Shown here piece after piece: positions 23,037 to 29,550 of a stretch of 29,550 nt of DNA. The stretch is from assembly GCA_900552285.1 (NCBI GenBank), contig URYV01000004.1:1-29550 (forward strand), read 5' to 3'. Source of the DNA: an uncultured Oscillospiraceae bacterium (GTDB taxonomy: Bacteria > Bacillota > Clostridia > Oscillospirales > Acutalibacteraceae). The notes beneath the pieces are model-generated. The model ran no database searches and was not told the origin of the DNA. It saw nothing but the letters and a program-made list of their open reading frames with translations. The translations under genes were made by a program, and so were the position numbers. How positions within the stretch are numbered: the stretch's first letter is position 1; each line of letters starts with the position of its first letter.

Positions 23037-23079
23037 TTATATGTAGCCTCCAATCAAGTCGGTAAAACTTTTCGGAGAT

Positions 23080-23085
23080 ATTATA
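23080..23085 (-). promoter_or_regulatory. -10 box of the penicillin-binding protein gene
   Basis: Perfect TATAAT on the minus strand 43 bases before the GTG start; the -35 region at 17 bases is poor, so this is a weak or activated promoter. Confidence 0.45.
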
Positions 23086-23182
23086 CCACAGTCTTTGCCA
23101 AATGTGTGTAACAATTTTTTAAACAAAGGCGATTATTTTCATTTTTTCGGGGAAAAATAACCCCAATAAAGGGGCTGAGAGA

Positions 23183-23506
23183 ATGAAAATAAAATCAAAA
23201 GTCTTTGAAATTGCTTTTTTGGCAATTGCTTTAATTTTCGCCGTGATTTTATTGACTTCAATTTTAAGTTCTCCGCATCGGCAAAGCACCGAAATTTCCG
23301 ACTCACAACAAACCGAATTGCCGAAATATATCATGAAAACCTATAACGACATTATAGGTGTTTACCGTTTCGGTGAGGACGAGCCTTTCAAACTGCTAAA
23401 TGTCACGGTGGAAAAGCTTCCGAAAAACGACATATCGGCACTAAACAGCGGAATAGAGATTTTCACCGACGATGAGCTTTTTTCATTGACCGAGGATTTT
23501 AGCTAA
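23183..23506 (+). CDS. Small exported/membrane protein with BofC C-terminal-like domain
   Basis: This 107-residue protein has an N-terminal membrane or signal segment (about 8-28) and a short domain (about 48-107) with the pattern of the BofC C-terminal domain: YIMKTYNDIIGVYRFGEDEP, then VEKLPKNDISALNSGI and a final DDELFSLTEDFS. In Bacillus, BofC is a forespore protein that restrains the SpoIVB protease in the sigma-K checkpoint. It is much shorter than Bacillus BofC (about 170 residues) and keeps only this one domain. GGGGCTGAG precedes the ATG. sigK begins 51 bases downstream on the same strand, a context that strengthens the call. Function by analogy only. Confidence 0.65.
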   Translation: MKIKSKVFEIAFLAIALIFAVILLTSILSSPHRQSTEISDSQQTELPKYIMKTYNDIIGVYRFGEDEPFKLLNVTVEKLPKNDISALNSGIEIFTDDELFSLTEDFS

Positions 23507-23519
23507 GGGACGTGCAAAA

Positions 23520-23535
23520 GATTTAATCTTAAATC
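23520..23535 (+). promoter_or_regulatory. Palindrome and -10-like box before sigK
   Basis: GATTTAA-TC-TTAAATC, perfect 7-base arms, abuts CATAAAATA (23535-23543), which fits a mother-cell (sigma-E/sigma-K) -10 pattern CATAnnnTA. No matching -35 was found, so the call is weak. Confidence 0.3.
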
Positions 23536-23557
23536 ATAAAATATATCGGTGATAAAA

Positions 23558-24247
23558 ATGATAAGCTATATAATCGGAATTCTTCTTTCAAACATCGCAT
23601 ACTTTGCCCTTCACATTACAAACGGCGGAGGTTTCCCCCGCCCTCTTTCGGAAAAAGAAGAAAGTGAGGCAATCGAGCAAATGAAAAATGGCGACAGGGC
23701 AGCCAGAGAAAAGCTTATTGAACACAATCTTCGCCTTGTGGCTCATCTTGCGAAGAAATATTATTCGGTCAGCAAGGACACCGACGACCTGATTTCGGTG
23801 GGAACAGTGGGCCTTATAAAAGGTATTGATTCCTTTAACAGCGAGAAAAACTACCGTTTGGTAACATATATCTCACGGTGCATAGAAAACGAAATTCTCA
23901 TGAGCCTTCGCCTGCGGAAGAAATCCAGTCAGGACGTTTATATGAACGATCCCCTTGATTACGACAAAAGCGGCAATCCCCTCACTCTTGTGGATATTAT
24001 CGCCGAGGACGACAACATCGTGGAGAAAATCGACAGCAAAATCAAAATTTCAAAGCTTGCGGAATACATAGATATGTGCCTTTCTCCGAAAGAGAAAAAA
24101 ATTATATGCGAAAGATACGGGGTGTTCGGCAGCCCCGAACGGACGCAAAATGAAATTGCCAAGGACCTTGGAATTTCGAGGTCTTATGTTTCGAGAATTG
24201 AAAAAAGAGCGCTGAAAACGCTCTTTAATCGGTATGAGGGGCATTAA
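23558..24247 (+). CDS. sigK: RNA polymerase sporulation sigma factor SigK (uninterrupted pro-form)
   Basis: This 229-residue late mother-cell sigma factor has a hydrophobic N-terminal pro-sequence (about residues 1-20, ISYIIGILLSNIAYF) followed by NGGGFPRPLSEKEE, as in Bacillus pro-sigma-K, which SpoIVFB cleaves. Region 2 (NLRLVAHLAKKYY, DDLISVGTVGLIKGI, RLVTYISRCIENEILM) and region 4.2 (TQNEIAKDLGISRSYVSRIEK) are complete, so no skin-type element splits the gene. I choose the ATG at 23558: GGTGAT, a perfect anti-Shine-Dalgarno match, lies four bases before it, while the in-frame GTG nine bases earlier is part of that site. It converges on radA with a 4-base overlap. SpoIVFB is not in the window. 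Confidence 0.93.
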   Translation: MISYIIGILLSNIAYFALHITNGGGFPRPLSEKEESEAIEQMKNGDRAAREKLIEHNLRLVAHLAKKYYSVSKDTDDLISVGTVGLIKGIDSFNSEKNYRLVTYISRCIENEILMSLRLRKKSSQDVYMNDPLDYDKSGNPLTLVDIIAEDDNIVEKIDSKIKISKLAEYIDMCLSPKEKKIICERYGVFGSPERTQNEIAKDLGISRSYVSRIEKRALKTLFNRYEGH

Positions 24248-25620
24248 ATTCGGTCTGCAACCGCTTCAACGGCCTTTCTGACGCTGTTTACGCCGATAAC
24301 CGTCATGCCTTCGGGAATATATGTGAGATTTTTTTTGTTTGAATAAGGGATGATACAGCAATCAAATCCGAGTCTCGCAGCCTCGTTTATACGTTCGGAG
24401 GCACGGCTGACCCCTCTAATCTCACCTGCCAAACCGATTTCTCCGAAACAGAGAAGCTTGTCGGGAATAACCAAATCCTTAAGACTTGAAACAAGCGCCA
24501 TCGCAACCGTCAAATCGGCCGCAGGCTCGTCGATTTTCAGTCCTCCGACAATGTTGACATATGCGTCAAGATTGGAAAAGAAATAACCCGCCCGTTTTTC
24601 AAGCACCGCAAGCAGCACATTCATACGGTTATAGTCAAAACCCGTCGACATACGTCTCGGGTTGCCGAAATTTGTGGAGGAAACAAGCGCCTGCACCTCG
24701 GCAAGAATTGGTCTGGTTCCCTCAATTGCGCAGGCAACGCAGGTTCCCGCGGCGTTTTTCGGACGTCCCGAGAGAAGCATGGACGAAGGATTTTCCACCT
24801 GGCACAGCCCGTCCTCGGTCATCTCGAAAACACCTATTTCGTTGGTCGAACCGAAACGGTTTTTTACCGCTCGAAGAATTCTGTAAGACAGGTTGCGTTC
24901 GCCTTCAAAATAAAGCACGGCATCCACAATGTGCTCAAGAACCTTTGGGCCTGCAATGGCTCCGTCCTTGTTAACGTGGCCGACGATAAAGAAAGGAATG
25001 TCGTTTTCCTTGGCAGTATGCAAAAAGGCATTTGTCGATTCGCGAATTTGAGGAACGCTTCCGGGAGAAGAATTAAGCTGGGAGAGATTCATGGTCTGAA
25101 TCGAATCTATAATGACCGCGTCGGGTCGGTTGCGGTTAATATAATCAACAATCGACAAAACATCGGTCGAACACATGACAGAGAGATTATCACCCGTAAC
25201 GCCGAGGCGGTTTGCACGCAGCTTAATCTGGCGCGAGGACTCCTCACCCGAAACATAAAGAACATTAAGTTCGGAAAGCTTTTGGCATATTTGAAGCATT
25301 ATCGTGGACTTACCGATTCCCGGGTCGCCGGAAATCAACATAACTGCTCCCTTGACAATTCCGCCGCCGAGAACGCGGTCAAGCTCGGAAAATCCCGTTT
25401 TATACCTATGCTCGCCCGTGGAGGAAATTTCCGAAAGCTTCATTGCACGGGCGTCGGAGGACGGCTTTGCGGCCGAAGGGCTTTTGGAGGGGGCAGCGGA
25501 AACCGAAATACCCTCCTGCATGGTGTTCCATTCACCGCAGGAAGGACATTGACCGCTCCATTTTGGGGCTTCGTATCCGCAATTTTCACAAATATAAACA
25601 GATTTTGATTTTTGTGCCAT
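24244..25620 (-). CDS. radA: DNA repair protein RadA
   Basis: This 458-residue RecA-like ATPase promotes branch migration in recombination. Visible are an N-terminal C4 zinc finger (C11, C14, C25, C28), Walker A GDPGIGKST (98-106 region), the RadA signature KNRFGSTNEIG, and a C-terminal Lon-like domain (from about 290, with LTVAMALVSSL and FGEIGLAGEIRGV). The length fits the family. I start at the ATG at 25620 because GGTGA lies five bases upstream; an in-frame GTG nine bases earlier overlaps that site. It is the last gene of the mltG-cwlD operon, 14 bases after the dockerin protein gene, and its stop overlaps the convergent sigK stop. Confidence 0.97.
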   Translation of the reverse strand: MAQKSKSVYICENCGYEAPKWSGQCPSCGEWNTMQEGISVSAAPSKSPSAAKPSSDARAMKLSEISSTGEHRYKTGFSELDRVLGGGIVKGAVMLISGDPGIGKSTIMLQICQKLSELNVLYVSGEESSRQIKLRANRLGVTGDNLSVMCSTDVLSIVDYINRNRPDAVIIDSIQTMNLSQLNSSPGSVPQIRESTNAFLHTAKENDIPFFIVGHVNKDGAIAGPKVLEHIVDAVLYFEGERNLSYRILRAVKNRFGSTNEIGVFEMTEDGLCQVENPSSMLLSGRPKNAAGTCVACAIEGTRPILAEVQALVSSTNFGNPRRMSTGFDYNRMNVLLAVLEKRAGYFFSNLDAYVNIVGGLKIDEPAADLTVAMALVSSLKDLVIPDKLLCFGEIGLAGEIRGVSRASERINEAARLGFDCCIIPYSNKKNLTYIPEGMTVIGVNSVRKAVEAVADRI

Positions 25621-25634
25621 TACATTCACCGTTT

Positions 25635-27206
25635 TTAAAGTTCTATTTTTCCTACCGCAATCTGCAGCACCGTTAAGGCATCGGACGGCGTGACCTGTCC
25701 GTTGTCATGCACATCTGCGGCATAAAAAGCAAGATCGTCAAGCTGAATTTTACCCACCGAATGTTGGAGCGAAAGCAGCGCGTCGCCGACCGTCACCTTT
25801 CCGTTAAGATCGACGTCGCCCTTTATTATACTCTTGAAGGATTCAAAGGTTTCATTTGAGGAGATTAAAATGTCGGTCAGCTCATAAAAACCGTCGTTCT
25901 CGATGTTTATAAACCCGCTAAGCCGTTCTTTTGCCTCAAAAGCGGACTCAATAGTCGACTCAGACCTGCCGTTTACCCTTCCTATGGATTTAACAGCCGC
26001 GTCAAAGGCGGTTTCGGCGGTTTTTCTGTTTTCGGCATAGTTTTGGGAAACAAGAGCAAGATTTTTAATCGAAAAATCCCCCGAATTTGTTTGAGCAAAA
26101 TGAAGCAAATTCACATTGTCAAGGCTGAATTCCGAAGATCCCTGCGCCGCCGATGGTGAAATGTCGGAAATTTTAATTTCTATTCTCTGCCATTTTCCGC
26201 CCGAAAGCTCGACTTCGGCACAATACTGCCACTCCATGTTGTTTTTTTCATTTCCCGCCGAAACAACAAGGGTATTGTCGTTTTGTGAAAAGACAAGGGC
26301 TTCCAACAAGTAATATTTTGAAAAATTATAATATTTCGTATAATCCCCGTCGCCGTAATTTCTTCCGACGCGGCAATAAAAAAGATTGTAAAGCGCGTCT
26401 TTCCCGGGAAACGTGTTGCTTTTCGAGGAAGGAACAACGGTGATTGCGGAATTTTGAACGCCGTGGAAGTTTTGGCAAAAATCAAAAACATCGTCGCTGT
26501 CCTTTTCGCAGCTGCAAAGTATATCACAGTCGGAGGGAAAAACAGGCTTTGAATTGTCCTCAGGCTCTTTCGGTTCGGCCGCCTCAATCTGTTCCATAAG
26601 GGAAATTATAAGATTTCCGTAATTGTCGTTTCCCGCAGATGTCCATCCGCGAAGTCCTCGATGGGCATCGTCGGTATATTCGATTTGATTGCCGCATCGA
26701 CCGTAGAGATATGAAAAATGACGCGGATCGTATGTATCGGCCCTCGGGTAACCGGGAGCACCGGCATAAAGAGCCAAATGGTCAAGATGAGCGGAAATGC
26801 CCGTCTGCCAATCGGGGAAACGTTTGTGCGCGTCGGGTTCGCGGTCGCTGTCGGTGAAACCGCTTGTGTCGGTCACCTTAAGCCCGCAGGGATTATGAAA
26901 AGAGGCGTCGATTATTCCGCCGAATTTTCCGTAGCCTGTTTCAACCGCCGCCTGACAATAGGCCATGACGGGATTTATTCCGATTTCCGGTGCCTGCTGC
27001 CAATAAATTTTTGCAAGGGAAACAAATTCATCGGTGGCGCCCCTTCCTCTCGCCCAACTTTCGGCCGTTTCAAGGGAGGCGGTGGGGCTGCTCATTATCG
27101 GTGTCACGCCGTTGGAGTTTTTTTGAGCAAATACGGGACAGCACAACAGCCAAAATACCGAAAGAGAAACAAGCAGAGAAACGGTTTTTTTACAGGTCCT
27201 TTTCAT
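25635..27206 (-). CDS. Secreted glucosaminidase-like peptidoglycan hydrolase with C-terminal dockerin
   Basis: This 523-residue exported protein has a signal peptide (about 1-27, ending PVFAQ), then a lysozyme-like/GH73-type glucosaminidase domain (about 50-205) with candidate catalytic glutamate E89 in QAAVETGYGKF, followed by HNPCGLK and HKRFPDWQTGISAHLDHLALYAG. A middle region (about 225-400) looks beta-rich, perhaps a carbohydrate-binding module. A helical segment follows (about 400-460), then a type I dockerin (463-523) with two calcium-loop repeats, DVDLNGKVTVGDALLSLQ and DVHDNGQVTPSDALTVLQ. AAAGGACG precedes the ATG. It lies 23 bases after cwlD in the same operon. The cohesin partner is not in the window. 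Confidence 0.82.
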   Translation of the reverse strand: MKRTCKKTVSLLVSLSVFWLLCCPVFAQKNSNGVTPIMSSPTASLETAESWARGRGATDEFVSLAKIYWQQAPEIGINPVMAYCQAAVETGYGKFGGIIDASFHNPCGLKVTDTSGFTDSDREPDAHKRFPDWQTGISAHLDHLALYAGAPGYPRADTYDPRHFSYLYGRCGNQIEYTDDAHRGLRGWTSAGNDNYGNLIISLMEQIEAAEPKEPEDNSKPVFPSDCDILCSCEKDSDDVFDFCQNFHGVQNSAITVVPSSKSNTFPGKDALYNLFYCRVGRNYGDGDYTKYYNFSKYYLLEALVFSQNDNTLVVSAGNEKNNMEWQYCAEVELSGGKWQRIEIKISDISPSAAQGSSEFSLDNVNLLHFAQTNSGDFSIKNLALVSQNYAENRKTAETAFDAAVKSIGRVNGRSESTIESAFEAKERLSGFINIENDGFYELTDILISSNETFESFKSIIKGDVDLNGKVTVGDALLSLQHSVGKIQLDDLAFYAADVHDNGQVTPSDALTVLQIAVGKIEL

Positions 27207-27229
27207 AACAAACGTCCTTTCCCTTATAT

Positions 27230-27949
27230 CTAATCCGATGTGCCGTCAAAGTCAAGCACTCCGTTAAGAATACAAAAGCAAAGCTTTTTTTGATATTCCG
27301 CCGACAAAAGGTCCGAAAGCTCGTCGGCATTTGAAATAAAGCCGCACTCGACCATAACTGCCGGCTTTTGCGAATGAAAAAGAAGATATATTTCCTTGCC
27401 GACCGCCTTTATCTGACGGTCGTTTTGTGGCTGCAGCAGCCTTGACACATCCGACTGAATACAGCAAGCAAGGCTGTTGCTCAACGGATTATTTGAAGAA
27501 TAAAACACCTGTGTTCCGCTGTATTTTGGATTTGAAAACTTATTTTGATGTATGCTCAGAAGTATCGAATTTTCCGCCTGTTCGGAAATCTCAAGGCGTT
27601 TTTTAATGTCGCTGCGTTTGGCGTCCCTGACGCTGTCGTTATCCAGGTTGCCGATGAGATTGTCGTCGCTCCTTGTCATTATGACATTATAGCCGAAGGC
27701 ATTTAGAAAATCCGAAAGACATTCGGAAACCGAAAGGTTAATATCCTTTTCAAAAATTCCTTCGGCCGATACGGCCCCCGGGTCTATTCCTCCGTGCCCC
27801 GCGTCGACGACAACTGTTTTAAGGCTTTGCTCTGCGGCAAAGGATTCCGCCGACATGATTTTCGGCACCTTTATAACCGAAAGAATGACACAGAAAAGAA
27901 TCAAAGCCGAAAGAACTCCGAAACAAAGTGTTTTTGCTGTTTTATTCAT
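27230..27949 (-). CDS. cwlD: N-acetylmuramoyl-L-alanine amidase CwlD-like
   Basis: This 239-residue amidase_3 enzyme is of the kind that, as CwlD, removes the stem peptide from muramic acid as the first step in making muramic-delta-lactam of the spore cortex. An N-terminal membrane anchor/signal covers about 8-28. Zinc ligands H52 (VVVDAGHGGIDPGA), E67 and H134 (SIHQNKF) and the catalytic E201 (VECGFISN) are all present. I choose the ATG at 27949, with GGGTGA five bases upstream; the in-frame GTG at 27958 is part of that site. The start site lies in a possible hairpin. The gene follows the polytopic membrane protein and precedes the dockerin hydrolase in one operon. Confidence 0.88.
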   Translation of the reverse strand: MNKTAKTLCFGVLSALILFCVILSVIKVPKIMSAESFAAEQSLKTVVVDAGHGGIDPGAVSAEGIFEKDINLSVSECLSDFLNAFGYNVIMTRSDDNLIGNLDNDSVRDAKRSDIKKRLEISEQAENSILLSIHQNKFSNPKYSGTQVFYSSNNPLSNSLACCIQSDVSRLLQPQNDRQIKAVGKEIYLLFHSQKPAVMVECGFISNADELSDLLSAEYQKKLCFCILNGVLDFDGTSD

Positions 27950-27955
27950 ATATTT

Positions 27956-27982
27956 CACCCGCTAAAAAATATTCGGCGGGCG
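27956..27982 (-). promoter_or_regulatory. Hairpin covering the cwlD ribosome binding site
   Basis: On the minus strand, CGCCCGC (27976-27982) can pair with GCGGGTG (27956-27962) across 13 bases, with one G-U pair. The second arm includes the Shine-Dalgarno sequence, so folding would hinder translation. Confidence 0.35.
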
Positions 27983-28008
27983 AAAATTTTAGTACAGCAA
28001 AGGCCGGG

Positions 28009-28620
28009 CTACCAAAGCTTGCGTTCTCTTCTTGCCTTTTTGTCAATAAGCTTTTGCTTATGCTTTTCACGGGACTCGGGAGTGCGATAGATTATTTTGT
28101 CGATTATGGAATAATCATAATAACCGAGGCGATATGAAAAGCCAGCAATGAGAGGCATAATAAGGCTTGTGAGGGCAACGGCAAAAACGGCAAAAATAGA
28201 CTGCTCGGCGCCCGTGAGCGTTTGCGGCATGAGGGTCAAAAGGAAGGGATAAAACGGGGCGTTTAAAATGCCGTATACCGCCGTATAGACTCTCGGAAGC
28301 ACCTCGGCCTTTGCGAGAACAAGCAATATAATCGTGAGAAAATCGGGAACGGCAGCCAAAAATCCCGCCTTAAAACCTCTGTTCAAATCCTCGTTTAAAG
28401 CGCCTGACAGAGTGCGGTTTCTGTCCTTGTTTCCGACCTCAAAGGAGGTGGAAAAGATTATGACGGCGAGAATAATAAGGTCAAAAATTTGGGTAATGAC
28501 CGTTCCTGCCTTTCCCCTCACCGCCATAAAGAAGGTGAAGAAAAGCAGAAAGCAAAACAGCTTTGACACAAGATTTTTTGCAAAAAGTTTAAGCGCAAAT
28601 TGAAAATTGTTGTTTTTCAT
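28009..28620 (-). CDS. Hypothetical polytopic membrane protein
   Basis: I do not recognise this 203-residue protein. It has about five hydrophobic segments (about 19-34, 40-57, 85-102, 112-130, 142-163), a loop with GNKDRNRTLSGALNEDLNRGFKAG, and a strongly basic C-terminal tail (SREKHKQKLIDKKARRERKL) that should be cytoplasmic. No enzyme motif is visible. Its ATG lies one base after the mltG stop, and GGGCGGA within the mltG end serves as ribosome binding site, so it is coupled to mltG. cwlD follows after 59 bases. Its placement suggests a cell-envelope role, no more. Confidence 0.75.
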   Translation of the reverse strand: MKNNNFQFALKLFAKNLVSKLFCFLLFFTFFMAVRGKAGTVITQIFDLIILAVIIFSTSFEVGNKDRNRTLSGALNEDLNRGFKAGFLAAVPDFLTIILLVLAKAEVLPRVYTAVYGILNAPFYPFLLTLMPQTLTGAEQSIFAVFAVALTSLIMPLIAGFSYRLGYYDYSIIDKIIYRTPESREKHKQKLIDKKARRERKLW

Positions 28621-28621
28621 A

Positions 28622-29550
28622 TTATTCCGCCCACATTCCTCTGCTGATAAGATCGTTGATTTCCTTTGTGTGGCCGTCTATGGTGTCATTAAAATAGAAA
28701 TTCATGCTTTTATCGGTAACAAAATAGAAGGCGGTGCAGGTCGTATCGGGGTCAAGGCAGGCCTTGATTACGTTGAAATTCATGCTGCAAAGCGGTCCGG
28801 GAGGAAGTCCCTCGGATTTATATGTGTTATAAGCGTCGGAATTGTGCTGATATTTCATCGTCGGGTCGGACTGCAAAAATCTTCCGCCCTCGTCCCATTT
28901 TTCAAGACGGTTGTAAAACACCTGCGCGACCTTTTTCATGTCGCTTGTTTTGGCGTCCCCCGCCTCAAGCTGAACAACCGAGGCGAGGGTCAGAATTTCA
29001 TGAACGGTGTAGCCCTTGTCGGCCGCTTTTTTCTGAAGTTCGGGAGTAAAATTCTCGGCAAGGGTGTCAATCATTTTCTGAACCACGTCGTGAGGATCGT
29101 CATTGCGATAGAATTTATATGTTTCGGGGAAAAGATAACCCTCAAGCTGATAATAAATATCGCTGTCGTCCGGAATGCTGTCGAGAATTCCGTTTGTGGA
29201 GGTAAATGCCGAAGCGCCCTTTTGCACTTCCTTGATAAAGGAGTCGGCCTTGCATATCTCCGCCTTTTCGAGGGCTGCGCCGATGTCCTCAACGGTTGCG
29301 CCGGGGCGGACGGTCACCGAAATGTCCTCGGCGTGAACCGACGTTTCTTCAAGCACGCTTATGATTTTGTCGTAGCTCATGCTTTTTGTAAACTGATGTT
29401 TACCGTAGTTTATGCTCGGATTTTTGCCCGTAACCTTAAGATAAAGCTGAAAAATCTTTGCATTGCAAATAACGCCCTTTTGAGCAAGTTCCTCATAAAC
29501 GCGTATGCTCGGAGTTCCCTCCTCGACGGTTATGTAAAGCTCGGTGATGC
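28622..29550 (-). CDS. mltG: Endolytic transglycosylase MltG (partial, N-terminus outside window)
   Basis: The window holds the last 309 residues; the frame is open to the right edge. MltG cuts nascent glycan strands at the membrane and may set strand length. Seen are the LysM-like region (ITVEEGTPSIRVYEELAQKG, and GKNPSINYG...SMSYDKIISVL), then the YceG domain with YLFPETY, the catalytic glutamate in LASVVQLEAGDA, VFYNRLEKW, LQSDPTMKY and GLPPGPLCSMN. The MSYDK methionine at 29380 is internal and not the start, because the domain continues upstream of it. The membrane segment at the N-terminus is outside. It is the first visible gene of a leftward operon ending in radA. Confidence 0.95.
   Translation of the reverse strand, partial: ITELYITVEEGTPSIRVYEELAQKGVICNAKIFQLYLKVTGKNPSINYGKHQFTKSMSYDKIISVLEETSVHAEDISVTVRPGATVEDIGAALEKAEICKADSFIKEVQKGASAFTSTNGILDSIPDDSDIYYQLEGYLFPETYKFYRNDDPHDVVQKMIDTLAENFTPELQKKAADKGYTVHEILTLASVVQLEAGDAKTSDMKKVAQVFYNRLEKWDEGGRFLQSDPTMKYQHNSDAYNTYKSEGLPPGPLCSMNFNVIKACLDPDTTCTAFYFVTDKSMNFYFNDTIDGHTKEINDLISRGMWAE

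Noticed and set aside
23558..24247. A skin-type prophage element splitting sigK
   Set aside because: The sigma factor reads through regions 2 to 4 without a break.

Overview
The window comes from a spore-forming, Gram-positive Clostridia-type bacterium, most likely an Oscillospirales/Ruminococcaceae-like lineage. The evidence is the sporulation sigma factors sigG, spoIIGA-sigE and sigK within about 9 kb, the spore genes ypeB and cwlD, strong GGAGG/GGTGA ribosome binding sites, frequent TTG/GTG starts, sigma-A promoters of the TTGACA-N17-TATAAT type, and a secreted protein with a C-terminal dockerin. I cannot place it more finely without a search. There are no tRNA, rRNA, CRISPR or insertion elements, and no gene-free stretch reaches 300 bases; the longest is about 240 bases (15949-16187).

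Region 1 (1-3333, minus strand): a small membrane-anchored protein, the pseudouridine synthase rluB, a short carboxyltransferase subunit and the start of a biotin-carrier protein are read leftwards from one promoter. A lone TSCPD-domain protein precedes them. Region 2 (3459-9878): the germination gene ypeB and a histidine phosphatase are read rightwards. They converge on a heavy-metal P-type ATPase preceded by a 97-residue glycine-zipper/cysteine-tail protein, probably a PacL-like partner of the pump. Behind that lies the conserved ACT-domain/DUF711 pair. Region 3 (10019-15129): a PHP phosphatase, an Lrp/AsnC regulator, an aminotransferase and ispE form a tight operon. It is followed, from its own promoter, by an apparently highly expressed IscU-like protein and a GGGtGRT protein, a conserved pair of unknown function.

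Region 4 (15147-20469): in many spore-formers spoIIGA-sigE-sigG are contiguous. Here a rightward four-gene cluster separates sigE from sigG and is bounded by bidirectional terminators. It encodes three TasA/camelysin-like surface proteins and their SipW-type signal peptidase, and looks like a compact surface-fibre export system. spoIIGA-sigE appears to start from a very compact Spo0A-type promoter folded into the terminator of the upstream penicillin-binding protein gene.

Region 5 (20562-24247): a class A penicillin-binding protein is read leftwards; a BofC C-terminal-domain protein and an uninterrupted sigK are read rightwards. Region 6 (24244-29550, minus): mltG (cut by the window edge), a polytopic membrane protein, cwlD, a dockerin-tagged glucosaminidase-like hydrolase and radA form one close-packed operon mixing cell-wall turnover, spore cortex and DNA repair functions.

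The best candidates for something undescribed are the SipW/TasA-like cluster inside the sigma-factor locus, the metal pump with its small partner and intervening terminator, the IscU-like/GGGtGRT pair, and the dockerin-tagged wall hydrolase. All functions are inferred from motifs read by eye; no database search was run.
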